A stretch of 64,000 nucleotides of DNA from Mycobacterium colombiense CECT 3035. GTDB taxonomy: Bacteria; Actinomycetota; Actinomycetes; Mycobacteriales; Mycobacteriaceae. Positions 51,585 to 60,611 of this stretch are shown here, in pieces. Position numbers and translations under genes: made by a program. Each line of letters opens with the position of its first letter. Within the stretch, counting starts at the first letter, position 1. The notes under the pieces are model-generated. The model ran no database searches. It was given only the letters and a program-made list of their open reading frames with translations, and had not been told where the DNA came from. The stretch spans positions 2,976,001 through 3,040,000 of the forward strand of contig NZ_CP020821.1 in NCBI RefSeq assembly GCF_002105755.1, in the 5' to 3' direction.

Positions 51585-53573
51585 CTATTGGCGCCGCCAT
51601 GATTCGCGCCTGACGCGCCACAGGATCACCCCGGCACCGACGATGGCCACCGCCACCCAGCCGGCGCCGAACCACCACAGCCAGTCGAGATCGGAATGAC
51701 CTCCGGAGCCGGCGGCGGACGCACCGGCGGCCAGCGGCGGATGGTCGACCGTCACCGGGTCTTGCCCGGGCACCGATACCACCGCAACACCTCTGAGTCG
51801 CTGCCAATGCTTGTTGTTGTCGCTCTTGAGCCACCTGATCAGTTCGTCGAGCTGTCCGGGAGCTCCGTTGGACGTCGCTACCAACAGCGACCGGCCCTTG
51901 TTGAAAACCGTTTGGAGAGAGGCGAAGCGCAGCACGGGGTCCAGCGTGAGCTTGGCCGGCTTGTCACCGGGCCCGACGGCGTTGACGGTGATCGGGCCGC
52001 TGGGTCCCGCGGCCACCGGGAGCACCACGTCGGATTGGTTCCACCCGTCGGCGGAAATCAAAAGCGCCGGGTTCGAGGAATCGATCGCCTGCTTGACGGT
52101 GGTGACGGTGGTGTCGATCGGGGTCGAGCTGATCCGCTGCAAGCCGATCATGATGTCGAGCGCGCGCACGGTGTCGATGAACGAGTGCTCGGCGATGCCC
52201 ACCTGGACGCGGGGCATCAGGGTTTGCGGCACCGATTGGAAGCCGTCCGGCACCGGCGGCGCGGCGGGGCTGCTCTCAACCGTGCTGTCACCGTTGATGT
52301 TCAGCGTGAGGAGCTGGTTTCCGGGCCCGGCCGTGTAGAAGTCGCCACAGTGCCCGACGTTGCTTGCGACATCGAGTACCAACTCGAGATTGGTGTAGCG
52401 CTGCAGCAGCCGGTCCGGCACGTCGACCCACCGGTCGACGGTGCCATGGCCGTCAGTCGGCCAGTGGTCGATGGTCTCCGGCCCGATCATCACCGCGATC
52501 TGGCCGACGATGTTGTTCGACGTCGGCGTGTAGGACCCTTGAAGATGCACCCGCACCGAATGAATGGACCTGCCGAACCTGGCCTGGTCCACGCCTACCG
52601 ACACCCGGGGTTGCAGTGAGGTCGAGTTGGCGAAGGGCTGCCCCAGCTCGCGCAGCGAGGCGGCGTTGCCGGGGAATTGCACCTTGGGCTTCGGCGACTC
52701 CATCGACGCCTTCGACGACAGCGCCAGATCCGACATGTCGCTGAACAAGATGGCCGTGTCCGACTCGTCGGTGCGGTTCAGCGGGCCCGAGATCAACAGC
52801 CACGGCACGCCGGAAGAACCTTGCAGCGAAAGCCCGTTGTCCGGGCCCTCTTTCACGACGACCTGCCGCTCCAGCGGTTGCGGCGGCCCCGGCGGTGAGT
52901 TCTGCCCTTCCGGCAACGGGATCACCGTGATGTCGGGCGCCTGCTTGCCATAGTGCGCGGCGGTGGACGTGGCGAGCTGAATTGCCGTGTCGGACTCGGC
53001 GGTCGACGGCGATTGCGGCAGATAGATGCTCAGCTTCCGCAGCACCGGCGGCAGGAAATGGGCCACCGTGGTGGGCGGCAGTTCGACCCCGGAGTAGGAG
53101 ACCGTTCCATTGGTCAGGCGCAGGGGGCTTTCCTGGTACAAGCAGTATCCGTCCACCGGAACCAGGTACGCATGCACGGTCACCGTCAGCGAGTTGTCGG
53201 TGACTTCGGCCCCGGTCAACGGGATGGCGATCGTTGACTGATCGGTGCTGGGCAGGTTCAGCCTTGCCAGGGTGCGCTCGCCCTGCGTCACGGTGATCAA
53301 CCCCGAGCGCAGATTGATCGGCAGTTCGACCGTCGCATTCAGGGCGGCCGGCGTCAGCCCATGCAGCACAGGAACCGTCAGCTGCTGGTTGCTCGTCAGC
53401 CCCCAGAACTCCAGGGTGGCGGCGGACCCGACGTCAACCAGCGACAGGGTCGTCGTTGAGTCCGTCGATGGAACGGGGTCGGCCGGCGCGCCCCACGATG
53501 CCGGAGCACTCATCACCAAGAATCCGACGACACCGGCGAACGCAAATACTCGGCGGAGAGATTTCCGGTACAT
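51585..53573 (-). CDS. BcsB-like cellulose synthase regulatory subunit-type protein
   Basis: A 662-residue exported, membrane-anchored protein. The signal peptide (VFAFAGVVGFLVMSAPASWG) leads to a large beta-rich extracytoplasmic region, with BcsB-type patterns such as GYCLYQESPLRLTNGTVSYS and VPWLLISGP. Pairs of beta-sandwich and flavodoxin-like modules seem present. One C-terminal helix (WLWWFGAGWVAVAIVGAGVI) precedes a basic tail. BcsB holds and guides the nascent glucan at the outer membrane face beside the synthase BcsA. No BcsA is seen in the window, so the polymer is unknown. ATG 53573 was chosen as it opens the signal peptide. It lies 13 bases before the deacetylase start on the same strand. 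Confidence 0.78.
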   Translation of the reverse strand: MYRKSLRRVFAFAGVVGFLVMSAPASWGAPADPVPSTDSTTTLSLVDVGSAATLEFWGLTSNQQLTVPVLHGLTPAALNATVELPINLRSGLITVTQGERTLARLNLPSTDQSTIAIPLTGAEVTDNSLTVTVHAYLVPVDGYCLYQESPLRLTNGTVSYSGVELPPTTVAHFLPPVLRKLSIYLPQSPSTAESDTAIQLATSTAAHYGKQAPDITVIPLPEGQNSPPGPPQPLERQVVVKEGPDNGLSLQGSSGVPWLLISGPLNRTDESDTAILFSDMSDLALSSKASMESPKPKVQFPGNAASLRELGQPFANSTSLQPRVSVGVDQARFGRSIHSVRVHLQGSYTPTSNNIVGQIAVMIGPETIDHWPTDGHGTVDRWVDVPDRLLQRYTNLELVLDVASNVGHCGDFYTAGPGNQLLTLNINGDSTVESSPAAPPVPDGFQSVPQTLMPRVQVGIAEHSFIDTVRALDIMIGLQRISSTPIDTTVTTVKQAIDSSNPALLISADGWNQSDVVLPVAAGPSGPITVNAVGPGDKPAKLTLDPVLRFASLQTVFNKGRSLLVATSNGAPGQLDELIRWLKSDNNKHWQRLRGVAVVSVPGQDPVTVDHPPLAAGASAAGSGGHSDLDWLWWFGAGWVAVAIVGAGVILWRVRRESWRRQ

Positions 53574-53706
53574 CACCGGAACAGTATGCATTGTTGAAAG
53601 CGCTGCAACCCCAATAACGGAATCGCCGTCGTGGCGACCGCGAAAAGGTTTCTCGCACCACCGCTTCGAGATCCTGCGGCGCCCCGGCAATGGCCATCAC
53701 CGGAAT

Positions 53707-54406
53707 CTAATCGGGTTCCGACTCCGCGGCCGCCTCGTCGCGGGCCGCCCTGGCCGCCGCGTGGCGCATTCCTTCGCGGCGCAGGAATTGCTCGAAGTAG
53801 GGCAGCGACGCTTCCGAGACGACACCGGGCAGCAGCAGATTCCATATCTGATGCAGGCGCGCGGTGGGGTCGCCGACGATGTCGCCGATTCTGCCGTGGC
53901 TGGAGATGGCATTGGCCACCAACCGGGCTGCCGATGATCGACGCGCTGAGCACGTCGGGGTCGATTTCGCTGCGGAGGTCGCCCTCCTTGATTGCGCGGC
54001 GCGCCTCTTGCGCCGTCTCCAACATCAGGTTCGCGAAGAAGCGCGACGCCGCCCCGTTGAATCCGCTTAACGCCGTGGCCAATTGCGCGGCCGCGCGGGC
54101 CATTCTGTCCGAGTTCACTACTTCGACGATCGTGAAGGTGCCGTGCAGCAGGTTCTCCAGCCCCGGCGACGACGCCCCACACACATTGCGGAAAGCGCTG
54201 AGAAGTGCGTCCGAGCCTTCCTCGATGATGTTCGACGCCAATGATTCTTTCGAATCGAAGTGGTGATAGAGCGCGCCCTTGGTCATTCCCGTGCGCTCGA
54301 TGATGGTGCTCCATCCGGCGGCGGCATACCCGACGTCACCGAATACTTCGATCGCGGAATCGAGTATTTTTCGGCGGGTGGCTTCAGAGCGAACTTGGCG
54401 CGCCAT
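53707..54406 (-). pseudogene. TetR family regulator (ScbR-like), frameshifted
   Basis: The start ATG 54406 has GGAGG eight bases upstream. The helix-turn-helix (LDSAIEVFGDVGYAAAGWST, MTKGALYHHFDSKESLASNI) and most of the ligand domain are normal. After DVLSASIIGS the frame slips. The natural continuation, RLVANAISSHGRIGDIVGDP then LHQIWNLLLPGVVSEASLPY, is in another frame and ends at 53707. Removing one G from 53925-53927 (plus strand) restores it. As written, the frame would run on with an Arg-rich tail to 53573. The tail LLPGxVSExxLPYF is typical of ScbR/ArpA-type gamma-butyrolactone receptor relatives. Confidence 0.82.
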
Positions 54407-54540
54407 TGTGCACGCACCTCCGGAGTTTCATCGGATGCGCCGATAGCCCATCTGGTTTCACCTTGCTCGCAAGGCGGCCCGCCGTATCAGCCGCCGCCAC
54501 CACGACGATCCCCCCGTGTAACCCCCCGGTGGCGCCGCCG

Positions 54541-55212
54541 TTAGTCGACATCCGCGGAACTGGTGTTGATGGCGAGCGCCGCACGCCGCCTGAGGAATTG
54601 ACGGAAGTATTCGGTGCGATCCGGCTGCAGGACGCCGGTCAGGAGCAGCGACCAGCACTTCTCCAGGTCGCGCAGGAATCGTTCCGGTTCGTCCAGATTG
54701 CTGGTCTTCCGCAGACCCATGTGCAGCGAGACCATCAGGCGCCCGACGTCCTGCGGGTCGCACTCGTCGTTGATGTCACCCTCGGCCTTGGCCTGCTCGG
54801 CGACCCTGGCCAGCGCTTTAATCCATCGGTCGAACAACTTCTCCTGCAACCCGTCCGCCAGGCCGACCGATTCCATCAGGTTCAGCCCCGACCTGACGAC
54901 GTCGCTCTTGATGTCCTTGATGGCGATCAGGTAGGAGAAGTCGATCAGGGTCTCGAGGCCCGAGAGACCGCGCGACAGCAGCTCTCGCACGGCTTCGGTG
55001 CCGGCCTCGGTCTGGCCGTCGATGATCGCGACCGCCAACGCGTGCTTCGACTTGAAATGGAAGTACATCGCGCCCTTGGTCAGTTCGGCCTCGGCGAGGA
55101 TGTCATCGAGGCCGACGTCGTGGTACGGGCGTCGGGCGAACTGATGAGACGCGGCCCGCAGTATCTGTTGCCGGGTCGCGTCGGCTCGTCCGTCAGTCGA
55201 GTGGGTCGTCAT
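54541..55212 (-). CDS. TetR family regulator (ScbR-like)
   Basis: A 223-residue TetR protein. The helix-turn-helix is ILRAASHQFARRPYHDVGLD then LTKGAMYFHFKSKHALAVAI, and the ligand domain ends in LEKCWSLLLTGVLQPDRTEY. It is a paralogue of the adjacent frameshifted TetR in domain plan and C-terminal features. ATG 55212 begins a short polar arm (TTHSTDGRADATR); an upstream TTG would add 15 residues. ScbR-like proteins answer to butyrolactone or other small hydrophobic signals in streptomycetes. In mycobacteria the ligand is unknown. Its position suggests control of the divergent PPE and polysaccharide genes. Confidence 0.85.
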   Translation of the reverse strand: MTTHSTDGRADATRQQILRAASHQFARRPYHDVGLDDILAEAELTKGAMYFHFKSKHALAVAIIDGQTEAGTEAVRELLSRGLSGLETLIDFSYLIAIKDIKSDVVRSGLNLMESVGLADGLQEKLFDRWIKALARVAEQAKAEGDINDECDPQDVGRLMVSLHMGLRKTSNLDEPERFLRDLEKCWSLLLTGVLQPDRTEYFRQFLRRRAALAINTSSADVD

Positions 55213-55577
55213 CGCGATCGAGAACTCGGATTCCCCGCGGCGCGAGTTTTGACGCAAGAGCCCAGGCCGAGACCGACGCCGTGGGCACCATCAGGCGCCA
55301 CTACGTCGACAAACGCCTTGCTCAAGCAGGGCACAACCACCTCGGTTCTTCAGGGGTTTGGAGCGAACCCGCCACGCGCGTCACTCAAAGATGTCCAGTC
55401 CACTCCTGAGGTTAGCAGTCATACGGCTGTCCCGGTTGACGCGCGCGTAAATACCTGAGGTCTAGATCACACGTTCTTGTCAAACCATTGGTATGTTTTG
55501 TACGCTATTGTCAGATCGTCAGTTTGGAAAACCCGTAAACATCGTCTCGACCGTCTGCACCGCCTAAGGGGAAGCAC
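55213..55577. promoter_or_regulatory. divergent control region, TetR gene / PPE-polysaccharide genes
   Basis: About 365 bases with no gene. The right part (55440-55560) is AT-rich (TTGTCAAACCATTGGTATGT, then TTTGTACGCTATTGTCAG), a likely promoter and TetR operator area for genes on both sides. No perfect palindrome was found by eye. Confidence 0.4.
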
Positions 55578-55724
55578 ATGTCGTTCGTCACGGCGAACCG
55601 CTGGTCACAGGTCTCACCAGACCGCCAGACCCCGGCTGACCTGCGGTTTATCGATGCAGCCCCGGGCACCTGCACCTTTTCCGCCGCGACCGCCGCCTCG
55701 GCCCGCCTGACGGTTACGGCCTGA
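55578..55724 (+). CDS. short PE-like remnant upstream of PPE
   Basis: A 48-residue frame with AGGGGAAG upstream, beginning MSFVTANRWSQVSPDRQTPA. The first six residues are the usual PE start (MSFVTA), but the rest has lost the PE helical pattern. It ends ATAASARLTVTA, with its TGA one base before the PPE ATG. PE genes normally precede PPE genes, so this is probably a decayed or truncated PE whose translation is still coupled to the PPE gene. It may instead be a leader peptide. Confidence 0.5.
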   Translation: MSFVTANRWSQVSPDRQTPADLRFIDAAPGTCTFSAATAASARLTVTA

Positions 55725-55725
55725 A

Positions 55726-56946
55726 ATGATCGATTTCGGAGCTCTTCCCCCGGAGATCAACTCCACGCGGATGTATGCCGGTCCCGGCCCGCTGTCACTG
55801 ATCGCCGCCGCCGTGGCCTGGGACGGTTTGGCCGCCGAGCTGCACGCCGCCTCCAGCTGCTACCGCACCGTGATCGCGGGTTTGACCTCGCAGCGCTGGC
55901 TGGGCCCGTCGTCGCTGGCGATGGCCTCCGCCTTCGCCCCCTACATGGCATGGACGGCCGGCGCCGCCGCGCGGGCCGCCGAATCGGCGGGTCAGGCCAG
56001 GCTGGCCGTCGAGGTCTACGAAGCCGCGTTCGCAATGACGGTGCCCCCACCGGCGGTCGCCGCCAACCGTGCCCAGCTCGCGGTGCTGGTCGCGACCAAC
56101 TTCTTCGGCCAGAACGCGGCGGCGATCGCGGCCACCGAAGCGGAGTACGGCGAGATGTGGGCGCAGGATGCCGCGGCGATGTATGAGTACGCCGCCGGCT
56201 CGGCCGCCGCGTGCTCGGTGACCCAGTTCAATCCCGCCCCCCACGTGACAAACGAAAGCGGGATGGCTCAACAGGCCGCGGTGGTCGGACAGGTCACCTC
56301 GCAATCGGAGCAGGCGAACCTGGCACACGTGGTGTCCAACGTCCCCACCGCGCTGCACCAGCTTTCCTCACCGATGACCGTCGCGACCAACACCGCCAAC
56401 GACCTCGGCGGGACCGTCGGGACCGTCGGAAGTGCAGGCGCCGGCGCAACCGACTCGGGCGCGTCGTCGATCGCGACCGGCCTCGCCTCGGGCATCCCGG
56501 GCGCCATTCCCAGTGCGTTCTCGGCGGCGGCGACCCCGTTGTACGGGATGTCCTCGATCCTCGGTATGGCCCAAACCGCACAAGGCTTGGCGAACGCCGC
56601 GAGCAGCGGGGCCGTGGCGGCGGCTTCGGGCGCCGCGAGCGCGGCGAGCACCGGCGCGGGCGCGCTCGGATCGGTCGGATCGTTCGGCTCTGGCGTGTTC
56701 GGCAGCCTCGGCAGCGCCGCCTCGCTGGGGCCGCTGGCCGTGCCGGCCAGCTGGACCAGCGTGATCCCCGCGGCCAACAGCGCCGTTTCCGCCCTGCCCG
56801 CCATCAACCTCGCCGGCGCGAATGTACCGCCGAGCGTCATGGGCTCGCTGCCGCGCCTGGCGGCCGCGTCGGGTAAGACGCTCGGACCCCGCTACGGCGT
56901 TATCCCCACGGTGATGACGCGCCCGCCGGCCGCCGGATACGCGTGA
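55726..56946 (+). CDS. PPE family protein (SVP-like)
   Basis: A 406-residue PPE protein, [20 protein letters not shown], with TSQRWLGPSS and ATNFFGQNAAAIAATEAEYG then [20 protein letters not shown] in the 180-residue N-terminal domain. A Gly/Ala/Ser linker follows. The SVP site is LAVPASWTS near residue 340, and the tail is LGPRYGVIPTVMTRPP. It lies directly upstream of the RmlC-like and glycosyl-transfer genes on the same strand. Co-expression with a surface-polysaccharide pathway is possible. ESX-5 export is predicted from the family. Confidence 0.9.
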   Translation: MIDFGALPPEINSTRMYAGPGPLSLIAAAVAWDGLAAELHAASSCYRTVIAGLTSQRWLGPSSLAMASAFAPYMAWTAGAAARAAESAGQARLAVEVYEAAFAMTVPPPAVAANRAQLAVLVATNFFGQNAAAIAATEAEYGEMWAQDAAAMYEYAAGSAAACSVTQFNPAPHVTNESGMAQQAAVVGQVTSQSEQANLAHVVSNVPTALHQLSSPMTVATNTANDLGGTVGTVGSAGAGATDSGASSIATGLASGIPGAIPSAFSAAATPLYGMSSILGMAQTAQGLANAASSGAVAAASGAASAASTGAGALGSVGSFGSGVFGSLGSAASLGPLAVPASWTSVIPAANSAVSALPAINLAGANVPPSVMGSLPRLAAASGKTLGPRYGVIPTVMTRPPAAGYA

Positions 56947-57001
56947 GCCATCGCATGAGCGACAAGGTTTTCAGCAGGCCCGGTCACGGAAGGAGCGGTA
57001 A

Positions 57002-57571
57002 GTGAAGTACACGCCCACCAAGGTCGCCGGGGTAACGATCATCGACCTCGAGCCCAGTCGCGACCATCGCGGGTTTTCCTCACGCGCGTTCTGCGCCCGG
57101 GACTTCGCCAACCACGGGCTGAATTTCGATGTCACACAGACCGATATCGTCTTCAACTACACCCGCGGCACCGTGCGCGGTCTATACCGTCAGGAGCCGC
57201 CGCACGCCGAGGCCTTGCTGGTCCGGTGCACTCGCGGCGCCATCGCCGCCGTCGCGGTCGATGTCCGCCCGGACTCGCTGACCTACGGCGACCACCTGAT
57301 GGTCGAGCTGAACGCCGACGACCACCGGACGCTGTACCTGCCGCCGTATGTCGCCCACGGCTTCCAGACGCAGGTCGACGACACCGAAGTCAGCTACCAG
57401 GTCAGCGGGCAGCACGGCGTGGCCGAGCATGGGATCCGGTGGGACGACCCCGAATTCGGCATCACGTGGCCCATACCGGTCACGGTCATCTCCGAGCAGG
57501 ACGCGAGCTGGCCCTCGCGGAAACCCCGATTGGTTCCAGTGGAACAGGTGGCAACATGCATCAGTCGGTAA
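57002..57571 (+). CDS. RmlC-like cupin, dTDP-4-keto-6-deoxyhexose epimerase family, altered active site
   Basis: A 189-residue cupin with the RmlC framework: DHRGFSSRAFCARDFANHGL, QTDIVFNYTRGTVRGLYRQE, LVRCTRGAIAAVAVDVRPDS, LYLPPYVAHGFQTQVDD and GIRWDDPEFGITWPI. In true 3,5-epimerases the catalytic His lies in RGLH; here it is RGLY. The usual Lys in AQ-x-K-L-V-R is Leu (EALLVRC). The Asp in RWDDP is kept. It may be a 3- or 4-position isomerase, an epimerase with another mechanism, or inactive. GTG or ATG overlap with the next gene indicates one operon. Confidence 0.83.
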   Translation: MKYTPTKVAGVTIIDLEPSRDHRGFSSRAFCARDFANHGLNFDVTQTDIVFNYTRGTVRGLYRQEPPHAEALLVRCTRGAIAAVAVDVRPDSLTYGDHLMVELNADDHRTLYLPPYVAHGFQTQVDDTEVSYQVSGQHGVAEHGIRWDDPEFGITWPIPVTVISEQDASWPSRKPRLVPVEQVATCISR

Positions 57572-59139
57572 TGATTCGCAACACGGTGGATGTCATGCCC
57601 GGCCGGCGACCGCTGAAGCCCTGGCCCCCCAGCGGGGCCGCGTTGCATCGCGGCGAAACCGAGGCCGCACCGGCGGTCGCCGGTCGGCTGCCCTCGGCCG
57701 GTGGCAACGTCTTACGGCGGTGGCAGGACCACTATTCGCAGAACCTGCGCATCAGCGACTCGGTGATCGTCTGCGCCTCGGTGTTCCTTGCGCAGTACGT
57801 TCGCTTCGGCGAGATCGCGAACACGTCGGGCTACTCGGACCCGACGATGACGCTGTTCTCCTGCCTCTTCGCGGCGCTGTGGCTGTCTGCCCTCGCGGTA
57901 TTCCAAACGCGCTCAACGCGAGTCATCGGCGAGGGTATCGAGGAGTACCGCCGGATCGGCACCGCCTCGTTCTGGACATTCGGAATCATCGCGATGGTGA
58001 CGCTGCTCGCCAAGGTCGACTTGGCCCGCGGCTACCTGGCCATCGCGCTTCCCGTCGGGACCCTGGCACTGCTGGGAAGCCGCAGCGTGTGGCGTAAGCA
58101 GGTCAACCGCAAGCGCGCCGAAGGCCATTACCAGACCCGGGTTTTGGCGATCGGAGACCGCCAGGCGGTCACCCACCTCGCGCACGAACTCGCCCGCAAC
58201 CCGCTGGCCGGCTGTGTCGTGGTCGGTGTCTGCATCCCCGGCTACGGGCCGGCCCGCGGCAACTGCCTGACCATCGCGGGCCGCGAGATCCCGATCCTCG
58301 GTGACCAGACCCACGCGGCTTCCGCGATCGCCAGCTGCGACGCGGACACCGTGGCGCTGACCCAGACGGATCACTTTGGGATGCACGGGATCAGGGAGCT
58401 GATGTGGCAGCTCGAGACCCTGAACGTCGACCTGGTCGTGTCGCCCGGAGTCATGGACGTGACCGAGGCGCGATTGACCCTGCGCCTCACCGCGGGCCTT
58501 CCCCTGCTGCACGTCGACAAGCCGCAATACGAAGGGGCACATCGCTTCCAGAAGCAGGCCTTTGACTTCGTGTTCTCGCTGGCCGCCCTGATCGCCACCG
58601 CACCGGTTCTCATCGCCGCCGCCATCGCCATCAAGCTGACCAGCAAGGGACCCGTCTTCTACCCGTCCGAGCGGATCGGCGTCGACGGAAAACCCTTCAC
58701 GATGCTCAAGTTCCGGACCATGACCGACGGGGCCGACACGCAGATCGAACACCTGCTGTCGCTGAACGAGAGCACCGGCGGCATGCTGTTCAAGATGCGC
58801 GAAGACCCCCGGATCACCCCGGTGGGCAAGATTCTGCGCAGGTACAGCATTGACGAGCTGCCCCAGTTCATCAATGTCCTCAAGGGAGACATGAGCGTCG
58901 TGGGTCCGCGGCCGCCGCTGCAACGGGAAGTCGACAAGTACGAAAGCGACGTGAAGCGGCGGTTGCTGGTGAAGCCGGGCGTCAGCGGATTGTGGCAAGT
59001 GAGCGGCCGCTCGGACCTGTCCTGGGAAGAGTCGGTGCGGCTGGACCTGTCCTACGTCGACAACTGGTCGATGTCGGGTGATCTGGTGATTGTCGCCAAG
59101 ACGGTGAAAGCGGTCCTCACGAGCCACGGGGCCTACTAG
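57556..59139 (+). CDS. polyprenyl-phosphate glycosyl-1-phosphate transferase (WbaP/exopolysaccharide type)
   Basis: A 527-residue polytopic protein. Residues 55-180 contain four membrane helices, followed by a Rossmann-like CoA-binding-type region (TRVLAIGDRQAVTHLAHELA, DLVVSPGVMD). The C-terminal bacterial sugar transferase domain begins with a re-entrant helix (FDFVFSLAALIATAPVLIAA). It has KGPVFYPSERIGVDGKPF, FRTM, RRYSIDELPQFINVLKGDMS, VVGPRP, and KPGVSGLWQVSGRSDLSWEE. It starts a lipid-linked repeat unit by moving a sugar phosphate to undecaprenyl (decaprenyl) phosphate. ATG 57556 overlaps the RmlC-like gene; ATG 57571 is an alternative. Confidence 0.92.
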   Translation: MHQSVMIRNTVDVMPGRRPLKPWPPSGAALHRGETEAAPAVAGRLPSAGGNVLRRWQDHYSQNLRISDSVIVCASVFLAQYVRFGEIANTSGYSDPTMTLFSCLFAALWLSALAVFQTRSTRVIGEGIEEYRRIGTASFWTFGIIAMVTLLAKVDLARGYLAIALPVGTLALLGSRSVWRKQVNRKRAEGHYQTRVLAIGDRQAVTHLAHELARNPLAGCVVVGVCIPGYGPARGNCLTIAGREIPILGDQTHAASAIASCDADTVALTQTDHFGMHGIRELMWQLETLNVDLVVSPGVMDVTEARLTLRLTAGLPLLHVDKPQYEGAHRFQKQAFDFVFSLAALIATAPVLIAAAIAIKLTSKGPVFYPSERIGVDGKPFTMLKFRTMTDGADTQIEHLLSLNESTGGMLFKMREDPRITPVGKILRRYSIDELPQFINVLKGDMSVVGPRPPLQREVDKYESDVKRRLLVKPGVSGLWQVSGRSDLSWEESVRLDLSYVDNWSMSGDLVIVAKTVKAVLTSHGAY

Positions 59140-59150
59140 GCTCGCGAGCC

Positions 59151-60611
59151 ATGACAGAGCCGACGGCACCCGGCGCGGTGGCGCCGTCGGTCCCGCTCAA
59201 CCAGATGGCTCATGCGTTCTCGATCCAATTGATCTGCCGCGCCCTGGGCATGCTGGCCTCGGTGGTCTCGGTGGCCATGACCGCCCGTTATCTGGGACCC
59301 GGACGCTACGGCCAACTGTCCATCGCCGTTCTCTACATCGCGATGTGGACCAGCCTGGCCGACCTCGGGATCGCCACGGTGATCGTGCGCCGGGTGACAT
59401 CCGGGCGCGGCGATCTGGAACGCCTGGTGCGCATCAACAGCGGCCTCGCCCTGATCTATTGCGTGCCACTGGCGGCGGTGGCGGCGCTATCGGGTTTGCT
59501 CATCTATCGCGACTCGGAAGTGCGCGTGATGCTCGTCGTGCTCTGCGGGGCCCTGCTGATGCAGACCATGGTGACGCGCTTCGAGCCGGTCTTTCTCGCT
59601 ACCGTGCGGTTCTCCGCGGTCGCCGTCTCCGACGTCCTCGGCCGGTCGGCCACCCTTGCGATGGTGGCATTCCTGGTGGCGACGCGGTCGGATGTCATCT
59701 GGTTCGCCGTCGCTCAACTCATTCCGCCCGCCGTCCAGCTCCTGGTTCAGGGCACCGCGGCGACCCGGCGCATCTCGGTGCGGCCGATCTTCGCCCTCCG
59801 CGAGGCCGCCGACCTGCTCCGCGAAAGCCTGCCCCTCACCGCGTTTTTGGTGGTTGGATTCCTCTACTGCCGCGCCGACGGAGTGATCCTTTCGCTGCTG
59901 AGTAGCCACTCGGAGGTGGGCGTCTACGGGTTGGCCTTCACCATCGCCTTCAACACCATCGTCGTGTCGCTGGTGTTCCTCAAGTCGACACTGTCGACCG
60001 CGACCGAGCTGTTTTCTCGTGACGTCGCCTCCTTCGCCGGCTTTCTGCGTCGCAGTGTCGAGCTGATGTATTTCGCCGCGGTCCCGGTCGCCGTCGTCGG
60101 CGCGCTGCTGGCCGGACCGTTGATCGAGTTCTTCGGAGACAAGGCGTTCGTCGAGCGCGGAACGCCGACGTTGGCGTTGCTGTTCGTCGCCGCCGCCCTG
60201 CGATTCGTCGGGGGCACACTTGGCCAAGGCTTGGTCGCCAGCCATCACCAGCAGGTCTTGCTGTGGTTGACGGTCGTCACCCTCGCGCTCAATGTCGCGC
60301 TCAATCTCGCTCTGGCGGGACGGTTCGGCGCGGTCGGTCCCGGTATCGCGTTGGTGTGCACGGAGTTCTTCAACATGGCAGTTTCCAGTTGGTGGCTGCG
60401 CCGTCGGTGCGGTTACCGTACACCGGTGACGTTCGTGTTGCGCCTGTTGGTCCCGACGGCCGCGAGTGTGGCGGTGACGCTGCTACTTTCGGGTCATCAC
60501 GTCATTCTGACCCTGGCGGTGGCGGCAGTCGTTTACCTGGCCACCAGCGCGGCGGCCGGCCCGATCTCGTTCTCGGACCTGGCGTCGTTACGCCGGCAGC
60601 GGGTCCCATGA
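59151..60611 (+). CDS. Wzx-like polysaccharide flippase
   Basis: A 486-residue membrane protein of the MOP superfamily with about 12-14 helices. It starts with the typical AHAFSIQLICRALGMLASVV and VAMTARYLGPGRYGQLSIAV. YLGxxxYGQ in the first loop is the family hallmark. It should flip lipid-linked oligosaccharide across the membrane. It follows the phosphoglycosyl transferase by 11 bases and overlaps the acetyltransferase gene (ATGA). Confidence 0.9.
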   Translation: MTEPTAPGAVAPSVPLNQMAHAFSIQLICRALGMLASVVSVAMTARYLGPGRYGQLSIAVLYIAMWTSLADLGIATVIVRRVTSGRGDLERLVRINSGLALIYCVPLAAVAALSGLLIYRDSEVRVMLVVLCGALLMQTMVTRFEPVFLATVRFSAVAVSDVLGRSATLAMVAFLVATRSDVIWFAVAQLIPPAVQLLVQGTAATRRISVRPIFALREAADLLRESLPLTAFLVVGFLYCRADGVILSLLSSHSEVGVYGLAFTIAFNTIVVSLVFLKSTLSTATELFSRDVASFAGFLRRSVELMYFAAVPVAVVGALLAGPLIEFFGDKAFVERGTPTLALLFVAAALRFVGGTLGQGLVASHHQQVLLWLTVVTLALNVALNLALAGRFGAVGPGIALVCTEFFNMAVSSWWLRRRCGYRTPVTFVLRLLVPTAASVAVTLLLSGHHVILTLAVAAVVYLATSAAAGPISFSDLASLRRQRVP

